64,000 nt of DNA from JAFGBI01 sp964454025 (GTDB taxonomy: Bacteria; Myxococcota_A; Polyangia; Polyangiales; Polyangiaceae): NCBI GenBank assembly GCA_964454025.1, contig CAYVRP010000017.1:1-64000 (forward strand), read 5' to 3'. Each line of letters begins with the position of its first letter. The first letter of the stretch is position 1. Below the pieces are notes generated by a model. It was given only the letters and a program-made list of their open reading frames with translations. It made no database searches and had not been told where the DNA came from. This document shows positions 1 through 8,921 of the stretch, piece after piece. Made by a program: the position numbers and the translations under genes.

Positions 1-1
1 A

Positions 2-1085
<1,084 letters not shown>

Positions 1086-1100
1086 GGGGTGGGGACGCGG

Positions 1101-1128
1101 TGAATACCACAAGGGGTGCGGAGCACAA
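1101..1128 (-). promoter_or_regulatory. Sigma70-type promoter for tRNA-Asp
   Basis: On the minus strand TTGTGC (1123-1128) and TATTCA (1101-1106) are separated by 16 nt. The -10 box ends 15 nt before the mature tRNA 5' end. The match is moderate, but placement for a tRNA promoter is right. Confidence 0.5.
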
Positions 1129-1253
1129 GCCCGAACCGCATGGCGGGCTCCGGCGGGCTTCGGGAGGTCCTCGGAGCGGGGCGGGTGGGCGCGGCTCGGA
1201 GCCCAAAACCGGACCCGGCGGCCCCTCTGGGTGTAACTTCCGTGGGTTCCTCG

Positions 1254-2192
1254 ATGCCTGCGCTGGTGGCCTTCGACGTCCCTCCCGCGACGCCGCCGGA
1301 CCTGGTGGCCGCCGTCACGGCGAGCTGCAGTGCGGCGCTGGGGGAGGGGAGCTGCGTCGCCGATCGAACGCAGGCGACCCGCTACGTGGCCGTCGTGCGT
1401 TGGAGCGGCGCTGCGGGCGCCGATCTGCGGGTGGAGCTCTGCCAGGGTGAAGTCACGCTCGACACTCGGGTGATCCTCTTCGCGCCGGCCGATCGCCTGC
1501 GGCAGCGTTGGGCCTCGGCCGGGCTGGTCGTGGCGGCGCTCGTCGTGCAGCGGGAGGCGGGCGAGCCGCCATCGCCGCCGCCCCGTGTCGAGGAGCCGGA
1601 CCAGGACAGGCCCCTGGAGGCAGCGTCGCTCTCCGCGGAAGAGTCGGTCGAGGTGGTCGAAACGCCGGCGTCTCCTCGCTGGCTCGCGGTCGCCCTGGCG
1701 GGCGTCGTCAGCCCAGCGCTCGGCGAGGGGATGGTTCGTGGAGGGACGGCGCTGCGCCTGACCTGGGCGCCTTCACCGCTGCCGCTCGCCCCGCACCTCG
1801 CACTGCGCGCGGTGTCGCACCCCGGGTTGCCCGGGGTGACCTGGGTCGTCGGCGACCTCGGGGCGACGGTAAGGGCCGGCGCCTGGGACGCGCCCGTGAG
1901 CGGCGAGCTGCGGGCCTCGGGGTCGGCGGAGCGGGTATTCCTGGTAGGGCGCGACCCGTCCAGCCGAGTCCGGGACGTCGCGGAGGTGTGGCGCCTGGGT
2001 GGTCGTCTGGGCGTGGAAGGTGGGTGCGTGGTGCACAAGCCGATCGGCCTGTTCGCTGGCGTGGAGGTCGCCTTGCTCCGCCCCGAGCTCCGGATCGAGG
2101 TCGCCGGAGAGCCCGCCGGGACCGACCCGCCCGTCGGACTATCGGCCTGGTTCGGCCTCCGGGTCCTGACCACGGCCCCCGGCGGCGGCTGA
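1254..2192 (+). CDS. Hypothetical protein, first gene of an ECF sigma/FecR operon
   Basis: This 312-residue protein was not recognised as a named family. The N-terminal ~90 residues (from MPALVAFDVPP) look like a small alpha/beta domain with two Cys. A Pro/Glu-rich linker follows, then a C-terminal half with alternating hydrophobic residues and many Gly (GGTALRLTWAP, LGVEGGCVVHK, GLSAWFGLRV), as expected for an outer-membrane or periplasmic beta structure. The ATG at 1254 was preferred over upstream in-frame starts because the preceding residues are low-complexity. It lies 35 nt before the sigma factor gene and probably shares its transcript, so it could be a signal-sensing or target component of that system; this is inference from context only. 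Confidence 0.6.
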   Translation: MPALVAFDVPPATPPDLVAAVTASCSAALGEGSCVADRTQATRYVAVVRWSGAAGADLRVELCQGEVTLDTRVILFAPADRLRQRWASAGLVVAALVVQREAGEPPSPPPRVEEPDQDRPLEAASLSAEESVEVVETPASPRWLAVALAGVVSPALGEGMVRGGTALRLTWAPSPLPLAPHLALRAVSHPGLPGVTWVVGDLGATVRAGAWDAPVSGELRASGSAERVFLVGRDPSSRVRDVAEVWRLGGRLGVEGGCVVHKPIGLFAGVEVALLRPELRIEVAGEPAGTDPPVGLSAWFGLRVLTTAPGGG

Positions 2193-2227
2193 TTGCCTGC
2201 CCGAGCGGGGCTGGTTCGACGAAACTC

Positions 2228-2881
2228 ATGGTGACTCCGACCAACACCGCCGAGCGCTCACACCCGCGCCTGCGCGTGGTCACTCCGCTCTCGCCTCCGC
2301 CAACATCCGGGGACGACGCGGCGATCGTGGCGGGCGTGCGCAGCGGCGACGAGCAGGCGGCGGACGCGCTCTTCGACCGCTTGCACCCGATCGTGCAGCG
2401 CACGCTGCAACGCATCCTGCGGGCATCCTCGGGGGAAGTGGAGGATCTGGTTCAGGCCACGTTCGAGCGCATCATCGTCACCATCGTCGAGGGTCGCTTC
2501 GCCGGCGCGTGCAGCCTGACGACCTGGGCGAGCGCCATCGCCGCGCACGTCGGGATCGACGCGCTCCGCACCCGAGTCCGCGAGCGCAGGCTGTTCCAGT
2601 CGTTCATGGGGAGCGATCCTGAGGCCGGGAGTCTGGCGTCATCGCAGCCGCTCGAGCGATCGCTGGAGGCGCGTGACGAGGTGGCGCGCTTGCAGGCGAC
2701 CCTCGCGCGGATGCGCCCCGACCAGGCGCGGACGCTCCTCCTGCACGACGGGCTCGGCTACGACCTGGCGGAGGTCGCGCTGCTGACCGGGGTCACGGTG
2801 GCCGCGGCCCAGTCTCGCCTGGTGCGCGGCCGCAAGGAGCTCTTGCGCCGGTATGGTGTCCGGACCGGGAGGTCCCGATGA
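2228..2881 (+). CDS. ECF-type RNA polymerase sigma factor
   Basis: This 217-residue protein has the two-domain layout of sigma70-family ECF factors. Region 2 spans roughly residues 25-110 (GDEQAADALFDRLHP, EVEDLVQATFERI, SLTTWASAIAAH). Region 4 spans about 140-210 (RPDQARTLLLHDGLGYDLAE, TVAAAQSRLVRGRKELL), the helix-turn-helix that would read the -35 box. It directs core polymerase to a small regulon. Its stop codon overlaps the start of the FecR-like gene as ATGA, indicating translational coupling. The pairing with a downstream membrane FecR-domain protein suggests control by that protein. No Cys-rich ZAS anti-sigma factor is present. Confidence 0.88.
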   Translation: MVTPTNTAERSHPRLRVVTPLSPPPTSGDDAAIVAGVRSGDEQAADALFDRLHPIVQRTLQRILRASSGEVEDLVQATFERIIVTIVEGRFAGACSLTTWASAIAAHVGIDALRTRVRERRLFQSFMGSDPEAGSLASSQPLERSLEARDEVARLQATLARMRPDQARTLLLHDGLGYDLAEVALLTGVTVAAAQSRLVRGRKELLRRYGVRTGRSR

Positions 2882-3969
2882 TGGATCAACAAGAAGCACG
2901 AAGGGCTCAGGATCTGCTCGCGCCCTTCCGGGTGGAGCCGGGGGAGCCGGCGACCGAGTCGGAAACCGCCGCCCTGCGGGCGCGGTTGGTCCCGGCGCTG
3001 CGCGGTGCCCTGCGGCGCGCCGTCGCGCGTCGGGTCGCGGCTCGGCGGTGGCGGATGGCGGGGCTCGGGGTCACGGGGATGGCGGCCGCCGCGGCCGTGA
3101 CGGTGTTCGTCGCCACGCGCGGTCCGCGGGCGGAGTCATCCGCGACGGCGGGGTCGACCCTCGAGGTGTTCGTGGAGGGCGGCCGGGTCGTGCATCGCTC
3201 GGCGAACGGCGTGGTTTCGATGGAGGCGGGGCGTCCGCTGCGGATCGTGCCCGACGGTGTGCTGGCGACGCACGACGACGCGCACGCGCGCCTGGCGGCG
3301 GGCGGGGTGGAGCTCGGGCTCGCCGAGCGGACCGAGATCGGGCTCGAGGAGCTCGGCGAGGGCGCGATGGAGCGGGTGCGGCTGCACGGCGGGTCCCTGC
3401 GCTGCGTGGTGCCGCCGCTCGGCGCGCAGGGGCGCTTCTCCGTCGTCACCCCCGACGCGACGGTCGTGGTCCACGGGACCGTGTTCAGCGTCGAGGTGTC
3501 GCCGGACCTGCGGGCGGTCCCCCGGACCTGCGTGGTGGTGGAGGACGGCGTGGTGAGCGTGCGACACCGCTCCGGGATCGCCCGGCTGACGGCGGGTGAG
3601 AGCTGGGGCTGCCTGGATCGTGACGAAGCAGTCCTGGACCTGCCGGCCGAGCGCGCCGAGCCCACGGGCTCCGCGCTCGGGAACGACCTCGGCGCGGCGG
3701 CGCCGGCGCCCGCGCCCCCTGCGTCGGGGCCCTCGGCGCCGGCGCTCGCCGCGGCGCCTCGGGTGACCCGGCCGGGGCCGATGGCGGACCTCGCCGAGCA
3801 GAATCGGCTGTTCCAGGGCGCGCTCGCGGCGGAGCGGCGCGGCGATCGGGCCGCCGCCGCGGCGGCGCTGGAGGAGCTCCTTCGCGCGCACCCGTCATCG
3901 CCGCTCGCTCCGGAGGCACGCACCATGCTGGCTCGGATCCAGAGCCGCCAGCGCCCACCTGAGCGCTAG
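2878..3969 (+). CDS. FecR-domain membrane protein, putative anti-sigma/signal transducer
   Basis: This 363-residue protein has an Arg-rich cytoplasmic N-terminus (to ~60), one transmembrane segment (~61-80, Ala/Val-rich) and a periplasmic FecR beta domain (~95-215, with the typical FSVVTPDATVVVHGTVFSVEV stretch). An Ala/Pro linker and a C-terminal helical repeat (~300-355, FQGALAAERRGDRAAAAAAL) resembling TPR/tol-pal repeats follow. FecR-domain proteins pass periplasmic signals to their cognate sigma factor. The start codon overlaps the sigma stop (ATGA), and a second ATG follows immediately. The gene ends tail-to-tail with the VWA lipoprotein gene, the two stop codons sharing bases. Confidence 0.82.
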   Translation: MMDQQEARRAQDLLAPFRVEPGEPATESETAALRARLVPALRGALRRAVARRVAARRWRMAGLGVTGMAAAAAVTVFVATRGPRAESSATAGSTLEVFVEGGRVVHRSANGVVSMEAGRPLRIVPDGVLATHDDAHARLAAGGVELGLAERTEIGLEELGEGAMERVRLHGGSLRCVVPPLGAQGRFSVVTPDATVVVHGTVFSVEVSPDLRAVPRTCVVVEDGVVSVRHRSGIARLTAGESWGCLDRDEAVLDLPAERAEPTGSALGNDLGAAAPAPAPPASGPSAPALAAAPRVTRPGPMADLAEQNRLFQGALAAERRGDRAAAAAALEELLRAHPSSPLAPEARTMLARIQSRQRPPER

Positions 3970-5360
3970 CGGACGACGATCTGGCTGCAGCCGAAGAACA
4001 GCTCGAGCAGATCCCCGGAGGCGGAGCGGATCCGCTGGCAGGTCGCAGGGCAGAGGGCGATGCGCGTGCCGTCGCCCGTGTAGCGCCACCCCTCGCCGCA
4101 CTCGTCCTGCTCGTCGCGGAGCAGCTCGTGCTGGCTGCCGTCCTCGAGCGTCCAGATCACGTGCACCTCCGCGGGATCGAGGATCTCGCCGGAGGGCGGA
4201 TCGGGGACGACGTATTCGCAGGGCATGATGGTGCCCGTGATCTGACCGAGGGCCGTGCTCAGGCCCGCGGCGAAGTCGGGCTCGTCTACCATGTCGAAAT
4301 GGCAGTAGACGGGGCCGTCGTGATCGCAGCCCTCACGCGCCGTTCCTCCCGCCGAGGCGGCGCGCGAGAGCCATGGCCGCGCGTCGAGGCCGTCTTCGCC
4401 CGTGCCTTCGCTGCCGGGCGAGCCGATGACGAAGGTGCGGGTCCCGTTCTCGCGCGCCTCGGCGATGGCACGGACGATGGGCTGCTCGTCGACCGCGTCC
4501 TCGGATCGCCCGGTGCCGACGCACCCCAGGGCGAAGGTGGGCCGGCCGTCGGTGATGAGCAGCATGTGGGCGGGGCCCTCCGGCACGCTCACGCGGAGCG
4601 CGGAGAGGGCGTAGATGTACGCGTCGTGGGTCGGCGTGCCGCCGTCGACCACGTCGTCGTCCCACAGCGCGGAGAGCAGGCGATCGAGCTGCGTCATCGA
4701 GGGGTCGCTGAGGGGGGCGACGGGCACCAGCCCGGCCACGTTGACACAGGCCGCGATGGGGCGCGGCTCGTCGCTCGCCGTGGTCTGGCGGTTCGGGTAG
4801 AGCAGCATCCCGACCAGGGTGGAGCCGGGCATGGTCGCGATCGCCTCCGTCAGCGCGATTCGCGTGACCTCCCACTTCGAGGTGGCTGCGCTCACCGGAT
4901 CGTCCATGGACGCGCTGACGTCGACGACGATCATCAACCTCGTGGGGGTAGGATCGGGGTTGGAGTGCCACTCGACGCACGCGTTGGCGCGGATGTCGGC
5001 GGCGCTGCCGGCGGCGAGGGCCACGAGGCCGCCGTTGTGCTCGACGCCGCCGTCGGTGGTGAGCGTCTCCGTGGGGACGCAGCGGCCGCGGGTGGTGCAG
5101 ATGCGGCCGGCGCCGCAGGGGGAGCCGACGGGCGCGCAGTCGGCCGTGCAGTAGCCCAGCGCGCTACAGTAGACGCCGGGCCCGCACGAGAAGTCGTCCG
5201 CGCAGGGGGTGCCACAGCTCTCCGCGGACTCGCACACCGCCTTGGAGGGGAGGAGCTCCACCAACAGCGAGTCGTCACAGCCAGTGACGATCCCCGCGCC
5301 GCCCGCGGACACCGCGGTCGCCGCCACCAGCGCGCAACGGGCGGTGCGCGGGAACCTCAC
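3966..5360 (-). CDS. VWA-domain lipoprotein with Cys-rich N-terminus
   Basis: This 464-residue exported protein has a signal peptide ending in a lipobox (IVTGC) followed by Asp-Asp. A Cys-rich segment (~40-95; at least ten Cys, CGPGVYCSALGYC type) precedes a von Willebrand factor A domain (~140-360). The MIDAS motif is DVSASMD, with the downstream metal Thr likely in GGTPTHDA and the Asp in LLITDGRP. Such domains bind ligands through a divalent cation. The C-terminal ~90 residues carry further Cys and are unassigned. Cys-rich VWA lipoproteins of this type are common in myxobacteria, but no function is established from the sequence. It is divergent from the GH8 gene. Confidence 0.8.
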   Translation of the reverse strand: MRFPRTARCALVAATAVSAGGAGIVTGCDDSLLVELLPSKAVCESAESCGTPCADDFSCGPGVYCSALGYCTADCAPVGSPCGAGRICTTRGRCVPTETLTTDGGVEHNGGLVALAAGSAADIRANACVEWHSNPDPTPTRLMIVVDVSASMDDPVSAATSKWEVTRIALTEAIATMPGSTLVGMLLYPNRQTTASDEPRPIAACVNVAGLVPVAPLSDPSMTQLDRLLSALWDDDVVDGGTPTHDAYIYALSALRVSVPEGPAHMLLITDGRPTFALGCVGTGRSEDAVDEQPIVRAIAEARENGTRTFVIGSPGSEGTGEDGLDARPWLSRAASAGGTAREGCDHDGPVYCHFDMVDEPDFAAGLSTALGQITGTIMPCEYVVPDPPSGEILDPAEVHVIWTLEDGSQHELLRDEQDECGEGWRYTGDGTRIALCPATCQRIRSASGDLLELFFGCSQIVVR

Positions 5361-5545
5361 CCCGTCTCGATGCCCCCTCCGGACCCCGCGTGCAAGGGCG
5401 CCGCGGAGCCGACGCGCGCGCTCGGGTCGCCTTCGCGGTAGGGCGCGAGCGGGTAGGTGGATGTGGGTACGCTCGCGGCGGCGGGGAGCTCCCGGCCGGT
5501 CGCGCCCGCGCCCCGGGCGGCGGCAATCGTGTCAAAGTACCCGGC

Positions 5546-7366
5546 ATGCGGCGCTCCGCGCTTCTCTTCATCGGCTCCCTCTGGGCGTTCTCGTCGATCC
5601 CCGGGTGTTCGGCCAGCCCCGGTTCCCCATCTCAGTCGCTGACGCCGGGCTGCCCCGCAGGCGCCACGGCCTGCAGCACGGGCTGCAAGGATCTCGCTAG
5701 CGACGCGGGCAACTGCGGGGCCTGCGGCGTGGTTTGCCCCGCCTCCACGAGCTGTGTGAGCGGGGTCTGCACCTGCTCCGCCGGGCTCACCGCCTGCGCG
5801 GCGGGCTGTGTCGACCTCACCAGCGACGTGGGCAACTGCGGGGCCTGCGGCACCGCCTGTCCCGCGGATCAGGTCTGCTCGGCGAGCGTCTGCAAGGGGA
5901 CCTGCGACGCGGGGCTGACGCTCTGCGGCGCGAGCTGCGTCGACGTGAACACGAGCCCGACCCACTGTGGTGTCTGCGGCAACGTGTGCGGCGCAGGCCT
6001 CGCCTGTGTCATGGGGACCTGCGGCTGCCCGGGTGGGTTGACGCGGTGTGGGTCCGATTGCGTCGACACGGCATCCAGCGCGCTGCACTGCGGCGCTTGC
6101 GGCGTCTCCTGTGCGGGAGGGGCGAGCTGTGTCGCCGGAGCGTGCACCGGTGGCACCGGCGGCGCGGGGACAGGGGGGCTCGGGACGGGCGGCGATCCGC
6201 TCGGCGGCGCGGGCACGGGCGGCGAGCTGCTCGGTGGGGCGGGCCTGGGCGGGTCCACCGGGGGCACGGCGGGTACGGGCGGCGAGCTGTTCGGCGGCGC
6301 GGGCCTGGGCGGGGCCACCGGGGGCACGGCGGGCACGGGTGGCGACACCAGCGGTGGAAGCGGTGGCTCGGAGCCGGGGGTGCTCCACGGCTGCACCGCG
6401 ACCATCGCCGAAGCCACTCTCGACCAGGAGTACACGAGCTGGCGGAGCGCTTTCGTCGTCAGCTGCTCGGACACCCTCGCGCGCGTCCAGGCCGGAGGCA
6501 ACACCCCGGGCAGCGTGAGCAACGAGACGTTCTCGGAGGGGATCGGATACGGGATGCTCCTGGCGGTCGCCTTCGACGATCAGCCTACCTTCGACCAACT
6601 CTGGGCCTACTACAAGGCCGGCCGCAACGCGAACGGCCTGATGAACTGGAAGATGAACGCTTGCACGGGCACCCCGTACGAGCAGAACGGGGCCAGCGAC
6701 GGCGACCTGGACACGGCGATGGCGCTGGTGCAGGCAGACCGCCGGTGGGGCGGCTACGCCGCCGACGCCAACGAGCTGCTCGGCGCCATCCGCACCTACG
6801 AGACGATGGAGTGCGGTGGCATCACCGTGCTCCGGCCCGGCGATGCCTGGGGGCTGGAGTGCACCACGGGGAACCTGAACCCGTCCTACTTCTGCCCCGG
6901 ATACTACCGGGCCTTCGCGGTCTACCAGCCCGACGCGGCCGCCTTCTGGAACAAGTTCGCGGACGATTCCATCACCCTGCTGCTCGACTACCAGCAGGAG
7001 GCGGGCGGCGCGCTGATGGGCGAGTGGGCATACGTCGACCGGCTCGCGGACACGAACTACGGCTACAACGCCTGTCGAACGCCGTGGCGGGTCGCGGTCG
7101 ACTACGCCTGGTGGGGCACGGCGGGCGCCCAGACCTTCCTGGCGAACGTCGCGGAGTACGTCGATTCCCACGGCGGCGTGGCGAACGTCCCCTTCGACAA
7201 GAACAGCGCCTTCCTCGGCGCCTTCGCCCTGAGCGGCATCGCAACCGGCCAGTGCGACGCGTATTACCAGAGCTGGATGAGCGGCGCGCAGTACGACGAC
7301 CGCTACTTCCAGGCCACCCTGCGGGTGCTGGCCCTGGCGCTGATGGCGGGGCGGTTCGTGTTCTAG
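5546..7366 (+). CDS. GH8-family glycanase with N-terminal Cys repeats, secreted
   Basis: This 606-residue modular protein starts with a signal peptide ending in IPGC; Pro at -2 makes the lipobox imperfect. Five Cys-rich repeats of the MXAN_6577-like type follow (~33-205; units like VDLTSDVGNCGACG), then a Gly/Thr-rich linker containing a 60-bp DNA repeat, and a glycoside hydrolase family 8 domain (~285-606). SEGIGYGM carries the proposed acid Glu (~330). GASDGDLDTAMAL is the GH8 core signature, and TPWRVAVDY carries the likely base Asp (~518). GH8 enzymes cleave beta-1,4 glucan, xylan or chitosan by inversion; the exact substrate is not decidable here. The ATG at 5546 was chosen because the signal peptide begins there. 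Confidence 0.87.
   Translation: MRRSALLFIGSLWAFSSIPGCSASPGSPSQSLTPGCPAGATACSTGCKDLASDAGNCGACGVVCPASTSCVSGVCTCSAGLTACAAGCVDLTSDVGNCGACGTACPADQVCSASVCKGTCDAGLTLCGASCVDVNTSPTHCGVCGNVCGAGLACVMGTCGCPGGLTRCGSDCVDTASSALHCGACGVSCAGGASCVAGACTGGTGGAGTGGLGTGGDPLGGAGTGGELLGGAGLGGSTGGTAGTGGELFGGAGLGGATGGTAGTGGDTSGGSGGSEPGVLHGCTATIAEATLDQEYTSWRSAFVVSCSDTLARVQAGGNTPGSVSNETFSEGIGYGMLLAVAFDDQPTFDQLWAYYKAGRNANGLMNWKMNACTGTPYEQNGASDGDLDTAMALVQADRRWGGYAADANELLGAIRTYETMECGGITVLRPGDAWGLECTTGNLNPSYFCPGYYRAFAVYQPDAAAFWNKFADDSITLLLDYQQEAGGALMGEWAYVDRLADTNYGYNACRTPWRVAVDYAWWGTAGAQTFLANVAEYVDSHGGVANVPFDKNSAFLGAFALSGIATGQCDAYYQSWMSGAQYDDRYFQATLRVLALALMAGRFVF
6212..6331 (+). repeat. Two 60-bp in-frame tandem repeats in the GH8 linker
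   Basis: Each unit encodes 20 residues of the form GTGGELLGGAGLGGSTGGTA. The second unit differs by L to F and S to A, and a partial third unit follows. It forms the flexible Gly-rich linker. Confidence 0.8.
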
Positions 7367-7393
7367 CGCGTGGGGGGGGCCGGACGCGGCGCC

Positions 7394-8686
7394 TCAGTGC
7401 GACCGGCGCGTGTCGGCGGCCGCCCGCCGCAGTCGCTCGAGGTGCCCATCCACGCCGACCAACGGGGAGGAGAACCGGATCGCGACCTCGAAGGTCCAGA
7501 GCTCGGGATCGACCCGAGGGCGGGGCGCCGCGCGGACCGCTCGAGCCCGGGTGACCAGGCCGGTGTGATCGTCATCGAAATGGATGGTGACCAGGAGATC
7601 CTCGCCCACGGCGCAGCCACGGCGGGTCCACAGCAGCGCGCCCGAGCGGCTGATGTTCACGATTAGCGCCACATGCGCCAGGGCCCGGCGGCCGTCGAGA
7701 GAGGCGGGGATGCTGGAGGGGAAGCGCTCGTCCGACCTGAGGTGCGGTTCGCAGGTGGACGGGTAGGCCGCGATCGGGGTCGGCGAAGGGGCGCGCCGCG
7801 CCGCGCCCGCCGCGGTGAGCGGGAACGGTCTGTCGCCGGCCCAGACGAGGACGTCGGTGAGGGCCTCGGCGAGCTCCTTGGCGGACGGGAAGCGATCGGC
7901 CGGATTGCGCTGCGTCGCGCGCGCGAACCAGTCGTCGAAGCCCCGCGGGACCTCGGCCAGGGTCGAGGGGGTGACGACAGGGGCCGAGCAGATGGCCCGG
8001 ATGAGCTCCGCGGGGCGGGTGCCGGTGAAGGGGCGGAACCCGAGGAGGCACTCGAAGGCGATGACCGCCATCGCCCAGAGGTCGGCGCTGGGGCGGGCGG
8101 GGGCGCCCTCGATCTGCTCCGGGCTCATGTAGTGGATGGTGCCGACGATGGACCCCTGCTCGGTCAGCGCGGTGTTCGCTCGGGTGCTTCCCGGCAGCGA
8201 CTTGACCAGCCCGAAGTCGAGGACCTTGGCGGTGATACCGTCGTCGTCCTGATCGACGAGGAAGACGTTCCCGGGTTTCAGGTCGCGGTGCACGATCCCC
8301 GCCGCGTGCACCCGGGTCATCGCGCGCGCGACTTGGCTCATCACCCGATCGACCAGCTCGGGTCGGAGCTGGCCCTCCCGGCTCAGGCGCGCGGCCAGCG
8401 ACTCCCCCACCAGGTGCTCCATCACGATGTAGGGGAGCCCCTCGAAGGTGCCGTGGTCCAGCACCTGGACGACGTGCGGTCCGCGCAGCGCCGCCGAGAC
8501 GCGCGCCTCGCGGACGAAGCGCTGGTGGTTGCGCCAGTCCTCGGCCGCTTCCGCGTGGACGAACTTGATCGCCACATGAGCGTGCAGGGAGAGGTGCTCC
8601 GCGAGCCAGACGGTGCCCATGCCGCCCCGGCCCAGCACGTGCAGGAGGCGGTACTTGCCGTCGATCACCCGGCCGAGGGACTGCAC
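7394..8686 (-). CDS. Ser/Thr protein kinase with C-terminal PilZ domain
   Basis: This ~430-residue protein begins with a complete Hanks-type kinase domain (~8-275): Gly loop GRGGMGTVW, VAIK lysine, catalytic HRDLKPGN, DFG and SPEQ. The substrate-phosphorylating machinery is therefore intact. A linker of ~55 residues leads to a PilZ-like domain (~335-420) with NISRSGALL matching the D/N-x-S-x-x-G half of the c-di-GMP motif. The upstream R-x-x-x-R half is not clear, so ligand binding is uncertain. No transmembrane segment is visible, suggesting a cytoplasmic protein. The GTG at 8686 (HVQSLGRVIDGKYRL) was chosen because family members start just before GKYRL; an upstream ATG at 8824 is possible. 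Confidence 0.87.
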   Translation of the reverse strand: MQSLGRVIDGKYRLLHVLGRGGMGTVWLAEHLSLHAHVAIKFVHAEAAEDWRNHQRFVREARVSAALRGPHVVQVLDHGTFEGLPYIVMEHLVGESLAARLSREGQLRPELVDRVMSQVARAMTRVHAAGIVHRDLKPGNVFLVDQDDDGITAKVLDFGLVKSLPGSTRANTALTEQGSIVGTIHYMSPEQIEGAPARPSADLWAMAVIAFECLLGFRPFTGTRPAELIRAICSAPVVTPSTLAEVPRGFDDWFARATQRNPADRFPSAKELAEALTDVLVWAGDRPFPLTAAGAARRAPSPTPIAAYPSTCEPHLRSDERFPSSIPASLDGRRALAHVALIVNISRSGALLWTRRGCAVGEDLLVTIHFDDDHTGLVTRARAVRAAPRPRVDPELWTFEVAIRFSSPLVGVDGHLERLRRAAADTRRSH

Positions 8687-8921
8687 GTGAGCCAGCCTAC
8701 ACCGGAGACCGCCCGGTGTGAGGGCGCTTCCGCCGACAGACGAGGGCCGCCGGGCGCGGATCTCGGCGCGCACGGCCGCCCCGCGGGAGCCCCACCCCAG
8801 GGGAGAAGAACGCGCGGCGGCCACGGCCTGCGCGACCGTACCTCCCCCAGGGGGCCCGGGAAACCACTTGCGGCTCGCCGCTGCCCGGTGCCCGGCGGCG
8901 CCGCTGGCAGGATGGCTTGGA

